DNA from: Pseudomonadota bacterium
GTDB lineage: Bacteria; Pseudomonadota; Gammaproteobacteria; Steroidobacterales; Steroidobacteraceae
Length of the DNA: 44,695 nucleotides
Reading direction: 5' to 3'
NCBI GenBank assembly: GCA_023428645.1
Contig: JAEYXD010000090.1
Location: 1 to 44,695 of the forward strand
The first letter of the stretch is position 1. Each line of letters opens with the position of its first letter. The notes beneath the pieces were generated by a model, which was given only the letters and a program-made list of their open reading frames with translations, made no database searches and was not told where the DNA came from. Position numbers and translations under genes: made by a program. Below are positions 17,701-26,230 of the stretch, piece after piece.

Positions 17701-18882
17701 ATGTCCAACGTCCGTATCCTGGTTCTTGCGCAAGTGCTCACCGGCTCTGGGTTGACGGCGGTCGTGCTGTTCGGCGGGCTGTCGAGCGCCGATCTGGCGC
17801 CCGATCCTTCCTGGGCGACGGTGCCGGTGTCGCTCGCGATCGTCGGCATGGCGCTCTCGACGGTGCCCGCCTCGTTCCTCATGCGAATCATCGGACGCAG
17901 GCTGGGGCTCGTGATCGGCGCAGGCGTCGGCATGAGCGCAGCGCTGCTGTGCGCGCTCGCGATCATGCAAGGCAGTTTTCTGGCCTTCTGTTGCGGAACG
18001 GTGTTGTTCGGAACCGCGACGGCCTTCACGATGCAATACCGATTCGTCGCCGCGGAGAGCGTCGCACGCGAACGCGCGAGCCAGGCAATCTCTCACGTGC
18101 TGCTGGGCGGCGTCGGGTCGGCGCTGCTCGGGCCGCAAGTGGCGATGGCTGCCGCTTCGTGGTCGGACGAGCACGAGTACGCCGGATCCTTTCTGGCTGT
18201 CGGTCTGTTGTACGCACTCGGCGCCATCGTGCTCAGCAGGCTCCGGCCCATCGAAACGACGACCGTGGCGAACACCGGCAATGCTCCCGGTGTGTCACAA
18301 CTGCTCGGCGAGCCCATGTTGCGGCACGCCTGCTTTGCCGGGGCGGTCGCGTACGGGGTCATGAGTTTCATCATGACGGCGGCCCCCGTGAGCATGCATG
18401 CGATCGATCACCATGGCGCCGAGGCGATCACCTGGACGATTCAAAGCCACATTCTGGCGATGTATCTGCCGTCGCTGTTCAGCGGCCGGCTGGTCGCGCG
18501 ATACGGCGAGCGTTCCATGATGATTGCCGGCAGTGGCTTGCTTGCGGCAAGTGTCGTCATGAGCTTGGCCGGACACGAAGTACCGCACTACTGGGTCGGG
18601 CTCGTCCTGCTCGGCGTCGGTTGGAATCTCCTGTTCACCGCCGGGACATCGCTCCTCGCGACGCACTACACCGGCGCCGAACGTCATCGCGCGCAGGCGA
18701 TCAACGATTTCGTCGTGTTCTCTTCTCAGGCCGTCGTGTCGCTGCTGGCCGGTCTCGCCGTGACCGCGCTCGGCTGGCAGTGGACGAATCTGAGCGTGTT
18801 ACCGCTGCTCGCGGTGATGCTGTGGAGCTCGCGTCGCGAAGTGCCGCGCCCGGTGCGCGCGGTGACCGCGCCTTCACCCTGA
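17701..18882 (+). CDS. MFS transporter
   Basis: 393 residues with about 12 hydrophobic segments and a typical two-halves layout. The A-motif-like loop between helices 2 and 3 is modified (MRIIGRRLGLVIG), and a second related loop reads GRLVARYGERSMMIAG. The start follows a GAAAGG ribosome site; the frame is open upstream, but those codons belong to the gene-debris region. The substrate is unknown. It follows the P450/MmgE operon after the pseudogene stretch and converges on the LysR gene. Confidence 0.88.
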   Translation: MSNVRILVLAQVLTGSGLTAVVLFGGLSSADLAPDPSWATVPVSLAIVGMALSTVPASFLMRIIGRRLGLVIGAGVGMSAALLCALAIMQGSFLAFCCGTVLFGTATAFTMQYRFVAAESVARERASQAISHVLLGGVGSALLGPQVAMAAASWSDEHEYAGSFLAVGLLYALGAIVLSRLRPIETTTVANTGNAPGVSQLLGEPMLRHACFAGAVAYGVMSFIMTAAPVSMHAIDHHGAEAITWTIQSHILAMYLPSLFSGRLVARYGERSMMIAGSGLLAASVVMSLAGHEVPHYWVGLVLLGVGWNLLFTAGTSLLATHYTGAERHRAQAINDFVVFSSQAVVSLLAGLAVTALGWQWTNLSVLPLLAVMLWSSRREVPRPVRAVTAPSP

Positions 18883-18894
18883 CGCTCTGCTCTC

Positions 18895-18912
18895 GCCGCG
18901 CGGGCTTTTTTT
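18895..18912 (+). terminator. Candidate intrinsic terminator after the MFS gene
   Basis: A short GC stem (GCC at 18895-18897 with GGC at 18903-18905) is followed at once by seven T residues. The stem is weak, but the T-run is unusual in this GC-rich window and the place is right, 12 bases after the stop. Confidence 0.4.
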
Positions 18913-18914
18913 CA

Positions 18915-19865
18915 TCACTGACGCGCCGACGGCGAGGCGCCGCCCGAACCGGCCCGACGACGCTTCTGCACGAACAAATCCGCCACGATCCCTCGAATCC
19001 AGCGATTCGCGGGATCGTTGTGAAAGCGCGAATGCCAATGCTGCTTCACGACGCGCGGCCGCGCCTTGAACGGCGGCGGCACGAGCTTGATATCGGCTAG
19101 CTGGGCGAGCCCTGCTCCAATCGCATACGGCACCGTGAAGATGAGGTCCGACTCGCTGAGAATCGTCGGCAGCGCGAGAAAGTGTCCCACCCGCAGCACG
19201 ACTCGCCGCACCAGTCCCTGGTCGCGCAGCTCCGCGTCGAGCGACTCGTCCGCATGCCCTCCGGCGACGACCGCGTGCTCGCTCTCGACGAACTGCTTGC
19301 GCGTCATGCGCTCGCCGATGCGCGGGTGATCGCGCCGCACGATGCACACGAACGAGTGCGTGAACAGCCGCTGCTGATACAGCGCCGCGCTCTGCAGCTG
19401 CGGGAAGAGCCCGAGCGCGAGGTCGACCGCGCCGGCGCGCAGGGCGGGCTCGATCTCGCTGTCCGGCAGGTTCACGGTCTGAATCGAGACCTTCGGCGCG
19501 ACGGCGGCGAGCCGCTTCAGGATGAATGGCAGGAATACCAGCTCGCCGATGTCCGGCATGTTGAGCGTCAGCGTCCGCTCGGCCTCGTCCGGTGCGAACG
19601 TCGGTTGCTGCAGCAACCGGCCGCGAATGCTGTCGAGGATCTCGGTCAGCGGAGCGGCCAGATGCTCGGCATGCGGGGTGGGGTGAATGCCGCGCGCCGT
19701 GCGCACGAACAACGGGTCGCCGAGCGTCGCGCGCAGGCGGTTCAGTGCGAAGCTCGTCGCCGGTTGACTCATGCCGAGGTCGGCGGCGGCGCGCGTGACG
19801 CTGCGCGTGCGCAGCAGCGCATCGAACACGACGAGCAGGTTCAGGTCGACGTCTCTGATATCCAT
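18915..19865 (-). CDS. LysR-family transcriptional regulator
   Basis: 316 residues from the ATG at 19865, giving the classic start MDIRDVDLNLLVVFDALL of the NodD/LinR-like subgroup; an ATG at 19904 would add 13 residues. A winged helix-turn-helix (VTRAAADLGMSQPATSFALNRL) is followed by an effector-binding domain. It is divergent from the fused hydratase/dehydrogenase gene, the usual arrangement for a LysR activator and its target. A perfect 12-bp palindrome lies just upstream of its start. Its likely inducer is an aromatic acid or CoA ester of the adjacent pathway, by inference only. Confidence 0.92.
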   Translation of the reverse strand: MDIRDVDLNLLVVFDALLRTRSVTRAAADLGMSQPATSFALNRLRATLGDPLFVRTARGIHPTPHAEHLAAPLTEILDSIRGRLLQQPTFAPDEAERTLTLNMPDIGELVFLPFILKRLAAVAPKVSIQTVNLPDSEIEPALRAGAVDLALGLFPQLQSAALYQQRLFTHSFVCIVRRDHPRIGERMTRKQFVESEHAVVAGGHADESLDAELRDQGLVRRVVLRVGHFLALPTILSESDLIFTVPYAIGAGLAQLADIKLVPPPFKARPRVVKQHWHSRFHNDPANRWIRGIVADLFVQKRRRAGSGGASPSARQ

Positions 19866-19875
19866 GATGCTTATA

Positions 19876-19887
19876 TCGTATATACGA
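19876..19887. promoter_or_regulatory. Candidate LysR-binding palindrome
   Basis: TCGTATATACGA is a perfect AT-centred palindrome ten bases before the LysR start and about 165 bases before the divergent catabolic operon. AT-centred dyads of this kind suit LysR proteins and would allow autoregulation. Confidence 0.45.
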
Positions 19888-20050
19888 GCGCCCGCCCTTT
19901 CCAAATGATGGCAGGCGGGGCTAAATCGTCGGTCAGCGGCCCGACCACGTGGCCGCGCTCATTGGGGTTCTCACGCGGGGGCGTCGAGCAACTCTCGGAG
20001 GCCGCCTCCCGCTCTCCGCTACCGTCAACGTTTGCAGGAGTTTGATTTAC

Positions 20051-22171
20051 ATGAGTTCAACGCCGGTCGTCCGCGTCGAGCGCGAGGGCGACATCGCAGT
20101 CGTCGTCGCCAACAATCCGCCGGTGAATACGATCACCGCAGCCGTTCGCGGCGGCCTGCGTCAAGCGTTGCACGAGATCCAGCGCGCCGCGGACGTCCGC
20201 GCCGTCGTGCTGATGTGCGAGGGCTCCACGTTCTTCTCCGGCGCCGATATCGGCGAATTCTCCGGCCCGCCGAAAGAAGCGGAGTATCGCGAGCTGTTCA
20301 ATGGGTACGAGGCACTGTCGATGCCGGTCGTCGCGGCGATGCACGGCACGGTCATGGGCGGCGGGCTCGAGATCGCGCTTGCCTGCCACTACCGCGTGGC
20401 CGTTGCCGGAACGCGCTTCAACCTGCCCGAAGTGACGCTCGGCATCATTCCGGGCGCCGGCGGCACGCAGCGCTTGCCGCGGCTGCTCGGCGTCGCGAAG
20501 GCGCTCGACTTCATCCTGACGGCGCGTCCCGTCGATGCGCAGCAGGCGATCGAGCTCGGCTTCATCGATGCGACGATCGCGGGCGACGTGCGCGCAGGGG
20601 CCGTGGCGTACGCGCGCCAGCTGCTGCAAGACGGCCGCGGCGTGCGGCGCACCGGCGAGATGAGCGTGGATGCCGCCACCGCGACGCCCGAAGTCCTCGC
20701 GCAGCTCACCGACAAGGCGAAGAAGCTGTATCCGAACCGGCAGGCGGGCTTGGTCGCGGTCGACGTCGTCGGCGCCGCGGCGCGGCTGCCGTTCGCGGCA
20801 GGACTCGAATACGAGACGAAGCGCGTCAACGAGTGCAAGAAGCTGCCGGAGTCGTTGGGCTCCATTCACGCCTTTTTCGCCGAGCGCGAGACGCGCAAGG
20901 TGCCCGGCCTGCCCGCAGGGGCCCCGAGCCGGCCGGTAAAGTCCGCGGGCGTCGTCGGCGCGGGCACGATGGGCGGCGGCATCGCGATCTGTTTCGCGAA
21001 CGCGGGCATTCCCGTCACGATTCTCGATGTCACGCAAGAGGCGCTCGAGCGGGGCCTTACGCACATTGATTCGACCTATGAATCGATGGTGAAGCGCGGG
21101 CGGCTCACGCCGGAGGACAAGGCGAAGCGCATGAGCCTGATCCGCAGCACGCTCGACTACGAGGCATTCCGCGACGCCGACATCATCATCGAGGCCGTGT
21201 TCGAGAGCATGGATCTCAAGCGCAAGATCTTCGCGACGCTCGACAAGGTAGCGAAGCCGGGCGCGATTCTCGCGACGAACACCTCGACGCTCGACATCGC
21301 GCAGATCGCGGCGGCGACGCAGCGTCGCGAGGACGTGATCGGCACGCACTTCTTCTCGCCGGCGAACGTGATGCCGCTGCTCGAAGTCGTGCGCACCGAC
21401 GCGACCTCGCCGGCGACGATCCGCAGCGTGATGGATCTGTCGAAGCCGCTGCGCAAGACGCCCGTGCTCGCGAAGGTGTGCTACGGCTTCATCGGCAATC
21501 GCATGATGGAAGGCTACGCGCGCGAAGCGGAAGCGATGGTGCTCGAAGGCGCCACGCCGCGCCAGGTCGACACCGCATTGGAGGAGTGGGGCATGGCGAT
21601 GGGAATTCTCGCCGTGTTCGACATGGCGGGCATCGACGTCGGCGTGAACGTGCACAAGGCGAACGCCGAGCAGTTTCCGCCCGATCCGAACTACTACCAG
21701 GCCGATTTCGCGCTGCACGAAGCCGGCCGCCTGGGGCAGAAGAACGGCAAGGGCTACTATCGCTACGAGCCCGGCAACCGCACGCGCTTCGACGATCCGG
21801 AGGCGATCGCGATTCTGGCGGCGCGCGCGCAAGCGCTCGGCGTGCAGCAGCGCGTCCACTCGAAACAGGAGATCGTCGAGCGCTGCGTGTTCCCGCTCCT
21901 GAACGAAGGCATTCGCATTCTCGAAGAAGGCGTCGCGCTGCGCGCCTCCGACATCGACGTCGTGTGGACGGCGGGCTACGGCTTCCCGCGCTATCGTGGC
22001 GGCCCGATGTTCTACGCGGAGCAGATCGGCTTGCAGACGCTGCTCGATGGCATGCTCAAGTATCAGAAGTTGTTCGGCCCGATGCATTGGCAACCGGCGC
22101 CGCTCCTCGTCCAGCTCGTCGAGAACCACATGACGATCGGCGAGTGGGAAGCTCAGCGAGGAGTGCGATGA
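20051..22171 (+). CDS. Fused enoyl-CoA hydratase / 3-hydroxyacyl-CoA dehydrogenase
   Basis: 706 residues. The crotonase domain (residues 1-200) has the oxyanion-hole segment SGADIGEFSG and catalytic glutamates Glu107 (GGGLE) and Glu127 (FNLPE). The NAD-binding motif GAGTMGGG starts at Gly303, followed by the dehydrogenase signature GTHFFSPANVMPLLEVV and the C-terminal helical domains. Length and order match FadB/FadJ alpha subunits. AGGAG lies 10 bases before the start. Being first in an operon with a feruloyl-CoA synthase-like ligase, it probably hydrates and oxidises a hydroxycinnamoyl-CoA to the beta-keto thioester rather than serving fatty acids, and no partner thiolase (FadA/FadI) follows. 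It overlaps the amidohydrolase start by ATGA. Confidence 0.93.
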   Translation: MSSTPVVRVEREGDIAVVVANNPPVNTITAAVRGGLRQALHEIQRAADVRAVVLMCEGSTFFSGADIGEFSGPPKEAEYRELFNGYEALSMPVVAAMHGTVMGGGLEIALACHYRVAVAGTRFNLPEVTLGIIPGAGGTQRLPRLLGVAKALDFILTARPVDAQQAIELGFIDATIAGDVRAGAVAYARQLLQDGRGVRRTGEMSVDAATATPEVLAQLTDKAKKLYPNRQAGLVAVDVVGAAARLPFAAGLEYETKRVNECKKLPESLGSIHAFFAERETRKVPGLPAGAPSRPVKSAGVVGAGTMGGGIAICFANAGIPVTILDVTQEALERGLTHIDSTYESMVKRGRLTPEDKAKRMSLIRSTLDYEAFRDADIIIEAVFESMDLKRKIFATLDKVAKPGAILATNTSTLDIAQIAAATQRREDVIGTHFFSPANVMPLLEVVRTDATSPATIRSVMDLSKPLRKTPVLAKVCYGFIGNRMMEGYAREAEAMVLEGATPRQVDTALEEWGMAMGILAVFDMAGIDVGVNVHKANAEQFPPDPNYYQADFALHEAGRLGQKNGKGYYRYEPGNRTRFDDPEAIAILAARAQALGVQQRVHSKQEIVERCVFPLLNEGIRILEEGVALRASDIDVVWTAGYGFPRYRGGPMFYAEQIGLQTLLDGMLKYQKLFGPMHWQPAPLLVQLVENHMTIGEWEAQRGVR

Positions 22172-23040
22172 TGAAGTTGGACGAGCTGATCGCGATCGAC
22201 GTTCACACGCACGCCGAGGTGTCGTGCCGCCAGGAGCCGGACGAGTACTGGAAGCCGTTCGAGGAAGCGTCCTCGAAGTATTTCAAGGCGGGCAAGCGCC
22301 CGACGATCGCGGAGACGGTCGCTTACTATCGCGAACGCAAGATCGGCCTCGTGATGTTCACGGTCGATTCCGAGCATCAGATCGGCGCGAAGCGCATTCC
22401 GAACGAAGAAGTCGCGGATGCGGCGCGCGAGAACAGCGACATGATGATCGCCTTCGCGAGCATCGATCCGCACAAGGGCAAGATGGGAGTGCGCGAAGCG
22501 AAGGCGCTCGTCAAGGACGGCGTCATCAAGGGCTTCAAGTTCCATCCGACCGTGCAGGGCTTCTTCCCGAACGATCGCATCGCGTATCAGCTTTACGAAG
22601 TGATTGCCGAGCACAAGCTGCCCGCGATATTTCACAGCGGTCATTCGGGCATCGGCAGCGGCATGCCGGGCGGTGGGGGGCTGCGCCTGAAGTATTCGAA
22701 CCCGATTCATCTCGACGACGTCGCGGCGGACTTCCCCGACATGACCGTCATCATTGCGCATCCGTCCTGGCCCTGGCAGGACGAGGCGTTGTCGGTCTGT
22801 CTGCACAAGCCGAACGTGTATATCGACCTGTCCGGCTGGTCGCCGAAGTACTTTCCGCCACAGCTCGTGCAGTACGCGAACTCCCAGCTCAAGACGAAGA
22901 TGCTGTTCGGCTCCGACTATCCGCTCATCACGCCGGATCGTTGGATCAAGGACTTCAAGGAGGCGGGCTTCAAGCCCGAAGTGCACGATTTGATCCTGAA
23001 ACAGAACGCGATTCGCGCCCTGCGGCTGCAGGACACTTGA
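22168..23040 (+). CDS. Amidohydrolase-2 family metal-dependent hydrolase
   Basis: 290 residues. The metal site begins with His13-Thr-His15 in IDVHTH. Further candidate ligands are the histidines in KFHPT, IFHSGHSG and IAHPSWPW, and Asp250 in LFGSDYPL, all in the usual TIM-barrel order. Two adjacent in-frame ATGs (22168 and 22171) follow a GAGGAG site. The family includes decarboxylases, lactonases and C-C hydrolases. Its place between the hydratase/dehydrogenase and the aryl-CoA ligase, where a thiolase would be expected, suggests hydrolytic (retro-Claisen) cleavage of the beta-keto intermediate. That role is inference; a ring-acid decarboxylase is the main alternative. Confidence 0.85.
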   Translation: MMKLDELIAIDVHTHAEVSCRQEPDEYWKPFEEASSKYFKAGKRPTIAETVAYYRERKIGLVMFTVDSEHQIGAKRIPNEEVADAARENSDMMIAFASIDPHKGKMGVREAKALVKDGVIKGFKFHPTVQGFFPNDRIAYQLYEVIAEHKLPAIFHSGHSGIGSGMPGGGGLRLKYSNPIHLDDVAADFPDMTVIIAHPSWPWQDEALSVCLHKPNVYIDLSGWSPKYFPPQLVQYANSQLKTKMLFGSDYPLITPDRWIKDFKEAGFKPEVHDLILKQNAIRALRLQDT

Positions 23041-23041
23041 G

Positions 23042-24955
23042 ATGACCGCGGCGGCGTTTGGCTGGACGCCCGATGATTTCGCCACGGAGGTTCTGCGCCG
23101 TGCCGACGGCACGATGCTCCTGCGCCCGCGCGGCGAGTTGCGCTCGTATCCGCCGCGGTTGCTGGACGCCCTCGAACAGTGGGCACGTGTCGCGCCCGAT
23201 CGCACGTTCGTCGCGCGCCGGGCAAAAGCTTCGAATGCCGCGGGCGCAGGAACGGGCGCGAGCAGCCGCGATCGCGGCGACGGCGAGTGGGTCGGTGTCA
23301 CCTATGCGGACATGCTCGCGCGCGTGCGGCGCGTCGCGGCGGGGCTGCTGACCCGGAATCTCTCGACCGAGCGGCCGATCGTCATTCTCTCCGGCAATGG
23401 CATCGAGCACTTGACGCTCGCGCTCGCCGCGATGTGGATCGGCGTGCCGTATTGCCCCGTGTCGCCATCCTATTCGCAAGCCTCGTCGGACATGCAGAAG
23501 CTGCGCTACGTGCTCGGCCTGCTGACGCCGGGCTTGGTGGCCGCCTTCGAAACCCGTGCGTTCGAGCGGGCGCTGACCACGGCAGTCGCGCCAGACCTCG
23601 AAATCATCGGCGACGCGCCACTCGCGAATCGCAACATCACGACACTCGCCGAGCTCGAGACGGAGGTCGCGCCTGCGGTGGATCGCGCCCATGCGACGAC
23701 CGGCCCCGACACGATCGCGAAATTCCTGCTGACCTCCGGCTCGACCGGCCAGCCGAAGGCGGTGATCACGACACAGCGCATGCTCTGCAGCAACGCCGCG
23801 ATGCTGCAGCAGGCCTTGCCGTTCCTCATCGACGAGCCGCCCGTGCTGCTCGACTGGCTGCCGTGGAATCACACGTTCGGCGGCACCCACAACGTGGGTC
23901 TCGTCCTGTTCAATGGCGGCACGCTCTACATCGACGACGGCAAGCCGACGCCGCAAGGCTTCGCGGCAACGGCGCGCAATCTGCGCGAAATCGCGCCGAC
24001 GGTGTATTTCAACGTGCCGAAGGGATTCGAGGCGCTCGTGCACGAGCTGCAGAACGATCGCGATCTGCGCCAGACCTTTTTCAGCCGCTTGCGCGCGTAT
24101 TTTTTTGCAGGCGCCTCGCTGTCGCAGCACGTGTGGGATGCGCTCGATGAGTTGTCGCTCGCGGAGCGCGGCTACAAAGTGCCGATGCTCAGCGGTCTCG
24201 GCGCGACGGAGACGGGGCCATCCGTGACGTTTACGACGCCGGCAATGGGGCGCGCGGGTGTGATCGGACTGCCCGCCGCGGGCAACCTCGTGAAGCTCGC
24301 GCCGGTCGGCGGCAAAGTGGAGATTCGCGCGCGCGGCCCGAACGTCACGCCCGGCTACTGGCGCCAGCCCGAGCTGACCGCCGCGGCGTTCGATGCCGAA
24401 GGCTTCTACTGCCTTGGCGATGCCGTCAAAGCGATCGATCCGGCGGACCCGACCCAAGGTCTCAAGTTCGACGGACGCATCGCGGAGGACTTCAAGCTCG
24501 CGAGCGGTACCTGGGTGAGCGTCGGCCCATTACGTGCCGAAGTGCTGCAGGCCTGCGCGCCGCTGCTGCAAGACGTCGTGTTCGCGGGTCTCGATCGCGA
24601 CTACCTGGTGGCGATCCTGCTGCCGGATCTCGTGGCGTGCGGCGAGGTCCTGAAGCACGATGCGGTCCCAACTCATGCAGCGCTCGCGAACGACGGTACG
24701 CTGCTCGGAATGTTGCGCGAGCGATTGCACGCGCATGCGCAGCGCTTCCCGGCCAGCTCGATGTGCATTCGGCGCGCGGTGCTGATTCCCAGCGCGCCGT
24801 CGCTCGATCGCGGCGAGATCACGGACAAGGGCTCGATCAATCAGCGCGCGGTGCGCGAGCATCGCGCCGACTGCGTGGAGATGCTGTACGCCGTCGCGGC
24901 GCACGAGAGCGTCATCGATATTCTGGAGGAGCCGCCGGCTCGGCAGCGCGCTTGA
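23042..24955 (+). CDS. Feruloyl-CoA synthase-like acyl-CoA ligase
   Basis: 637 residues of the ANL superfamily. The nucleotide-binding P-loop is Thr231-SGSTGQPK, the A5 region reads SGLGATETGPS, and the adenylate motif is LGDAVKAID. The run KLRYVLGLLTPGLV and the N-terminal LLRPRGELRSYPPRLLDALEQWA are very like feruloyl-CoA synthases. The usual catalytic lysine loop near the C-terminus is modified (DRGEITDKGSINQRAV, with Lys in TDKG). It would convert ferulate, p-coumarate or caffeate with CoA and ATP to the CoA thioester. It starts one base after the amidohydrolase stop, so it belongs to the same operon. Confidence 0.88.
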   Translation: MTAAAFGWTPDDFATEVLRRADGTMLLRPRGELRSYPPRLLDALEQWARVAPDRTFVARRAKASNAAGAGTGASSRDRGDGEWVGVTYADMLARVRRVAAGLLTRNLSTERPIVILSGNGIEHLTLALAAMWIGVPYCPVSPSYSQASSDMQKLRYVLGLLTPGLVAAFETRAFERALTTAVAPDLEIIGDAPLANRNITTLAELETEVAPAVDRAHATTGPDTIAKFLLTSGSTGQPKAVITTQRMLCSNAAMLQQALPFLIDEPPVLLDWLPWNHTFGGTHNVGLVLFNGGTLYIDDGKPTPQGFAATARNLREIAPTVYFNVPKGFEALVHELQNDRDLRQTFFSRLRAYFFAGASLSQHVWDALDELSLAERGYKVPMLSGLGATETGPSVTFTTPAMGRAGVIGLPAAGNLVKLAPVGGKVEIRARGPNVTPGYWRQPELTAAAFDAEGFYCLGDAVKAIDPADPTQGLKFDGRIAEDFKLASGTWVSVGPLRAEVLQACAPLLQDVVFAGLDRDYLVAILLPDLVACGEVLKHDAVPTHAALANDGTLLGMLRERLHAHAQRFPASSMCIRRAVLIPSAPSLDRGEITDKGSINQRAVREHRADCVEMLYAVAAHESVIDILEEPPARQRA

Positions 24956-25028
24956 ATGCGATCGGCATCGACAGGACTCGCGCCTTCGAACACGATGCCG
25001 AAACGATTCTGACGATCAAGGGGGATAC

Positions 25029-26141
25029 ATGCTCGACCAACCGCCGTTTCGTGCCGACCACGTCGGCAGCCTGCTGCGTCCGCCCGAGCTGACGCGGGCT
25101 CGCGAGGAGCACAAGCAAGGGCGCATCGGCGACGCCGAGCTGCGCCGGGTCGAAGACCTGGCGATTCGCGACGTCGTGAAGATGCAGGAGGACATCGGCC
25201 TCCAAGGCATTTCCGACGGCGAGTTCCGCCGCTCGTCGTGGCACATGGATTTTCTGTACCAGATCGGCGGTGTGCGCAAGGTCGAGCAGAACATCGTCGT
25301 GCACTTCCATAGCGCGAACGGTGATGTCGACTTCACGCCCTCGGGGTTGCGCGTGGCGGACAAACTGAATCTGCCGCGCTGCATCTTCGGCGAGCATTTC
25401 GATTTCCTGAAGAGCGTCGTCACGCGCGGTACGCCGAAGCTCACGATTCCCTCGCCGAGCATGATGCACTATCGCGGCGGACGGGCCGCGATCGATCCGA
25501 ACGTCTACCCCGAGATGGACGATTTCTGGCGCGACCTCACGGCGGTGTACGCCCGGGAAATCGCGGAGCTCGGCAAGCGTGGCTGCACGTATCTGCAGCT
25601 CGACGACACGAGCCTCGCATACTTGAACGACCCGCAGCAGCGCGAGCACGTGCACCACATCGGCGGCGATCCGGACGAGCAGCATCGGCTCTATATTCGC
25701 AACATCAACGCGGCGCTACGGGACAAGCCCGCGGGCATGCGTGTGTGCACGCATCTGTGTCGCGGCAATTTCCGTTCGGCGTGGGCCGCCTCCGGCGGCT
25801 ACGACCATGTCGCCGACGCGCTGTTCAACGAGCTGAACGTCGACGGCTACTTCCTCGAATACGACGACGAGCGCTCCGGCGGCTTCGAGCCGCTGCGTTT
25901 CGTGCCGAACGGCAAGTTCGTCGTGCTCGGCCTGGTTACGACGAAGCGCGGCGCGCTCGAGCGCAAGGACGATCTCAAGCGGCGCATCGATGCGGCGGCG
26001 AAATTCGTGCCGCTCGAACAGCTGTGCTTGAGCCCGCAATGCGGCTTCTCGTCGACCGAGGAGGGCAATGCCCTCAGTCGCGACGAGCAGATCGCGAAAC
26101 TGAAGCTGATCGTCGACACCGCGAAGGAGGTGTGGGGTTGA
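25029..26141 (+). CDS. Cobalamin-independent methionine synthase-like (core MetE) protein
   Basis: 370 residues, about half of full-length MetE and matching its C-terminal catalytic barrel alone. The zinc site is conserved: His242-x-Cys244 in CTHLCRGN, Glu277 in YFLEYDDE and Cys338 in LSPQCGFSS. The start has a GGGGG ribosome site. Core-MetE proteins (YxjG/YxjH style) transfer methyl groups to a thiol, from donors that are mostly unknown. In an operon with a feruloyl-CoA synthase it could take part in handling the methyl group of methoxylated aromatics or in methionine supply; the sequence does not decide. It is 73 bases after the ligase and 89 before the aromatic-acid transporter. Confidence 0.88.
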   Translation: MLDQPPFRADHVGSLLRPPELTRAREEHKQGRIGDAELRRVEDLAIRDVVKMQEDIGLQGISDGEFRRSSWHMDFLYQIGGVRKVEQNIVVHFHSANGDVDFTPSGLRVADKLNLPRCIFGEHFDFLKSVVTRGTPKLTIPSPSMMHYRGGRAAIDPNVYPEMDDFWRDLTAVYAREIAELGKRGCTYLQLDDTSLAYLNDPQQREHVHHIGGDPDEQHRLYIRNINAALRDKPAGMRVCTHLCRGNFRSAWAASGGYDHVADALFNELNVDGYFLEYDDERSGGFEPLRFVPNGKFVVLGLVTTKRGALERKDDLKRRIDAAAKFVPLEQLCLSPQCGFSSTEEGNALSRDEQIAKLKLIVDTAKEVWG

Positions 26142-26230
26142 GCTGATGTGATCGATCGAGCGGAACGATTGCGCATGCAACATTGACAAAGACGCAGTCG
26201 CCGCTCACTTCTGAACCAGAGGGGGTTTGA

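Noticed and set aside
19020..19034. A GAAAGCGC stretch resembling the LacI operator
   Set aside because: It is only a half-site without dyad symmetry and lies inside the LysR coding sequence.
20057..22129. A 690-codon open frame antisense to the hydratase/dehydrogenase gene
   Set aside because: Its translation is rich in Arg, His and Asp with no domain. It is the expected mirror of a GC-rich coding strand; similar long antisense frames shadow many genes here.
26183..26188. Consensus -35 box TTGACA upstream of the AAHS transporter
   Set aside because: No acceptable -10 lies 16-18 bases downstream, so a separate promoter is not supported.
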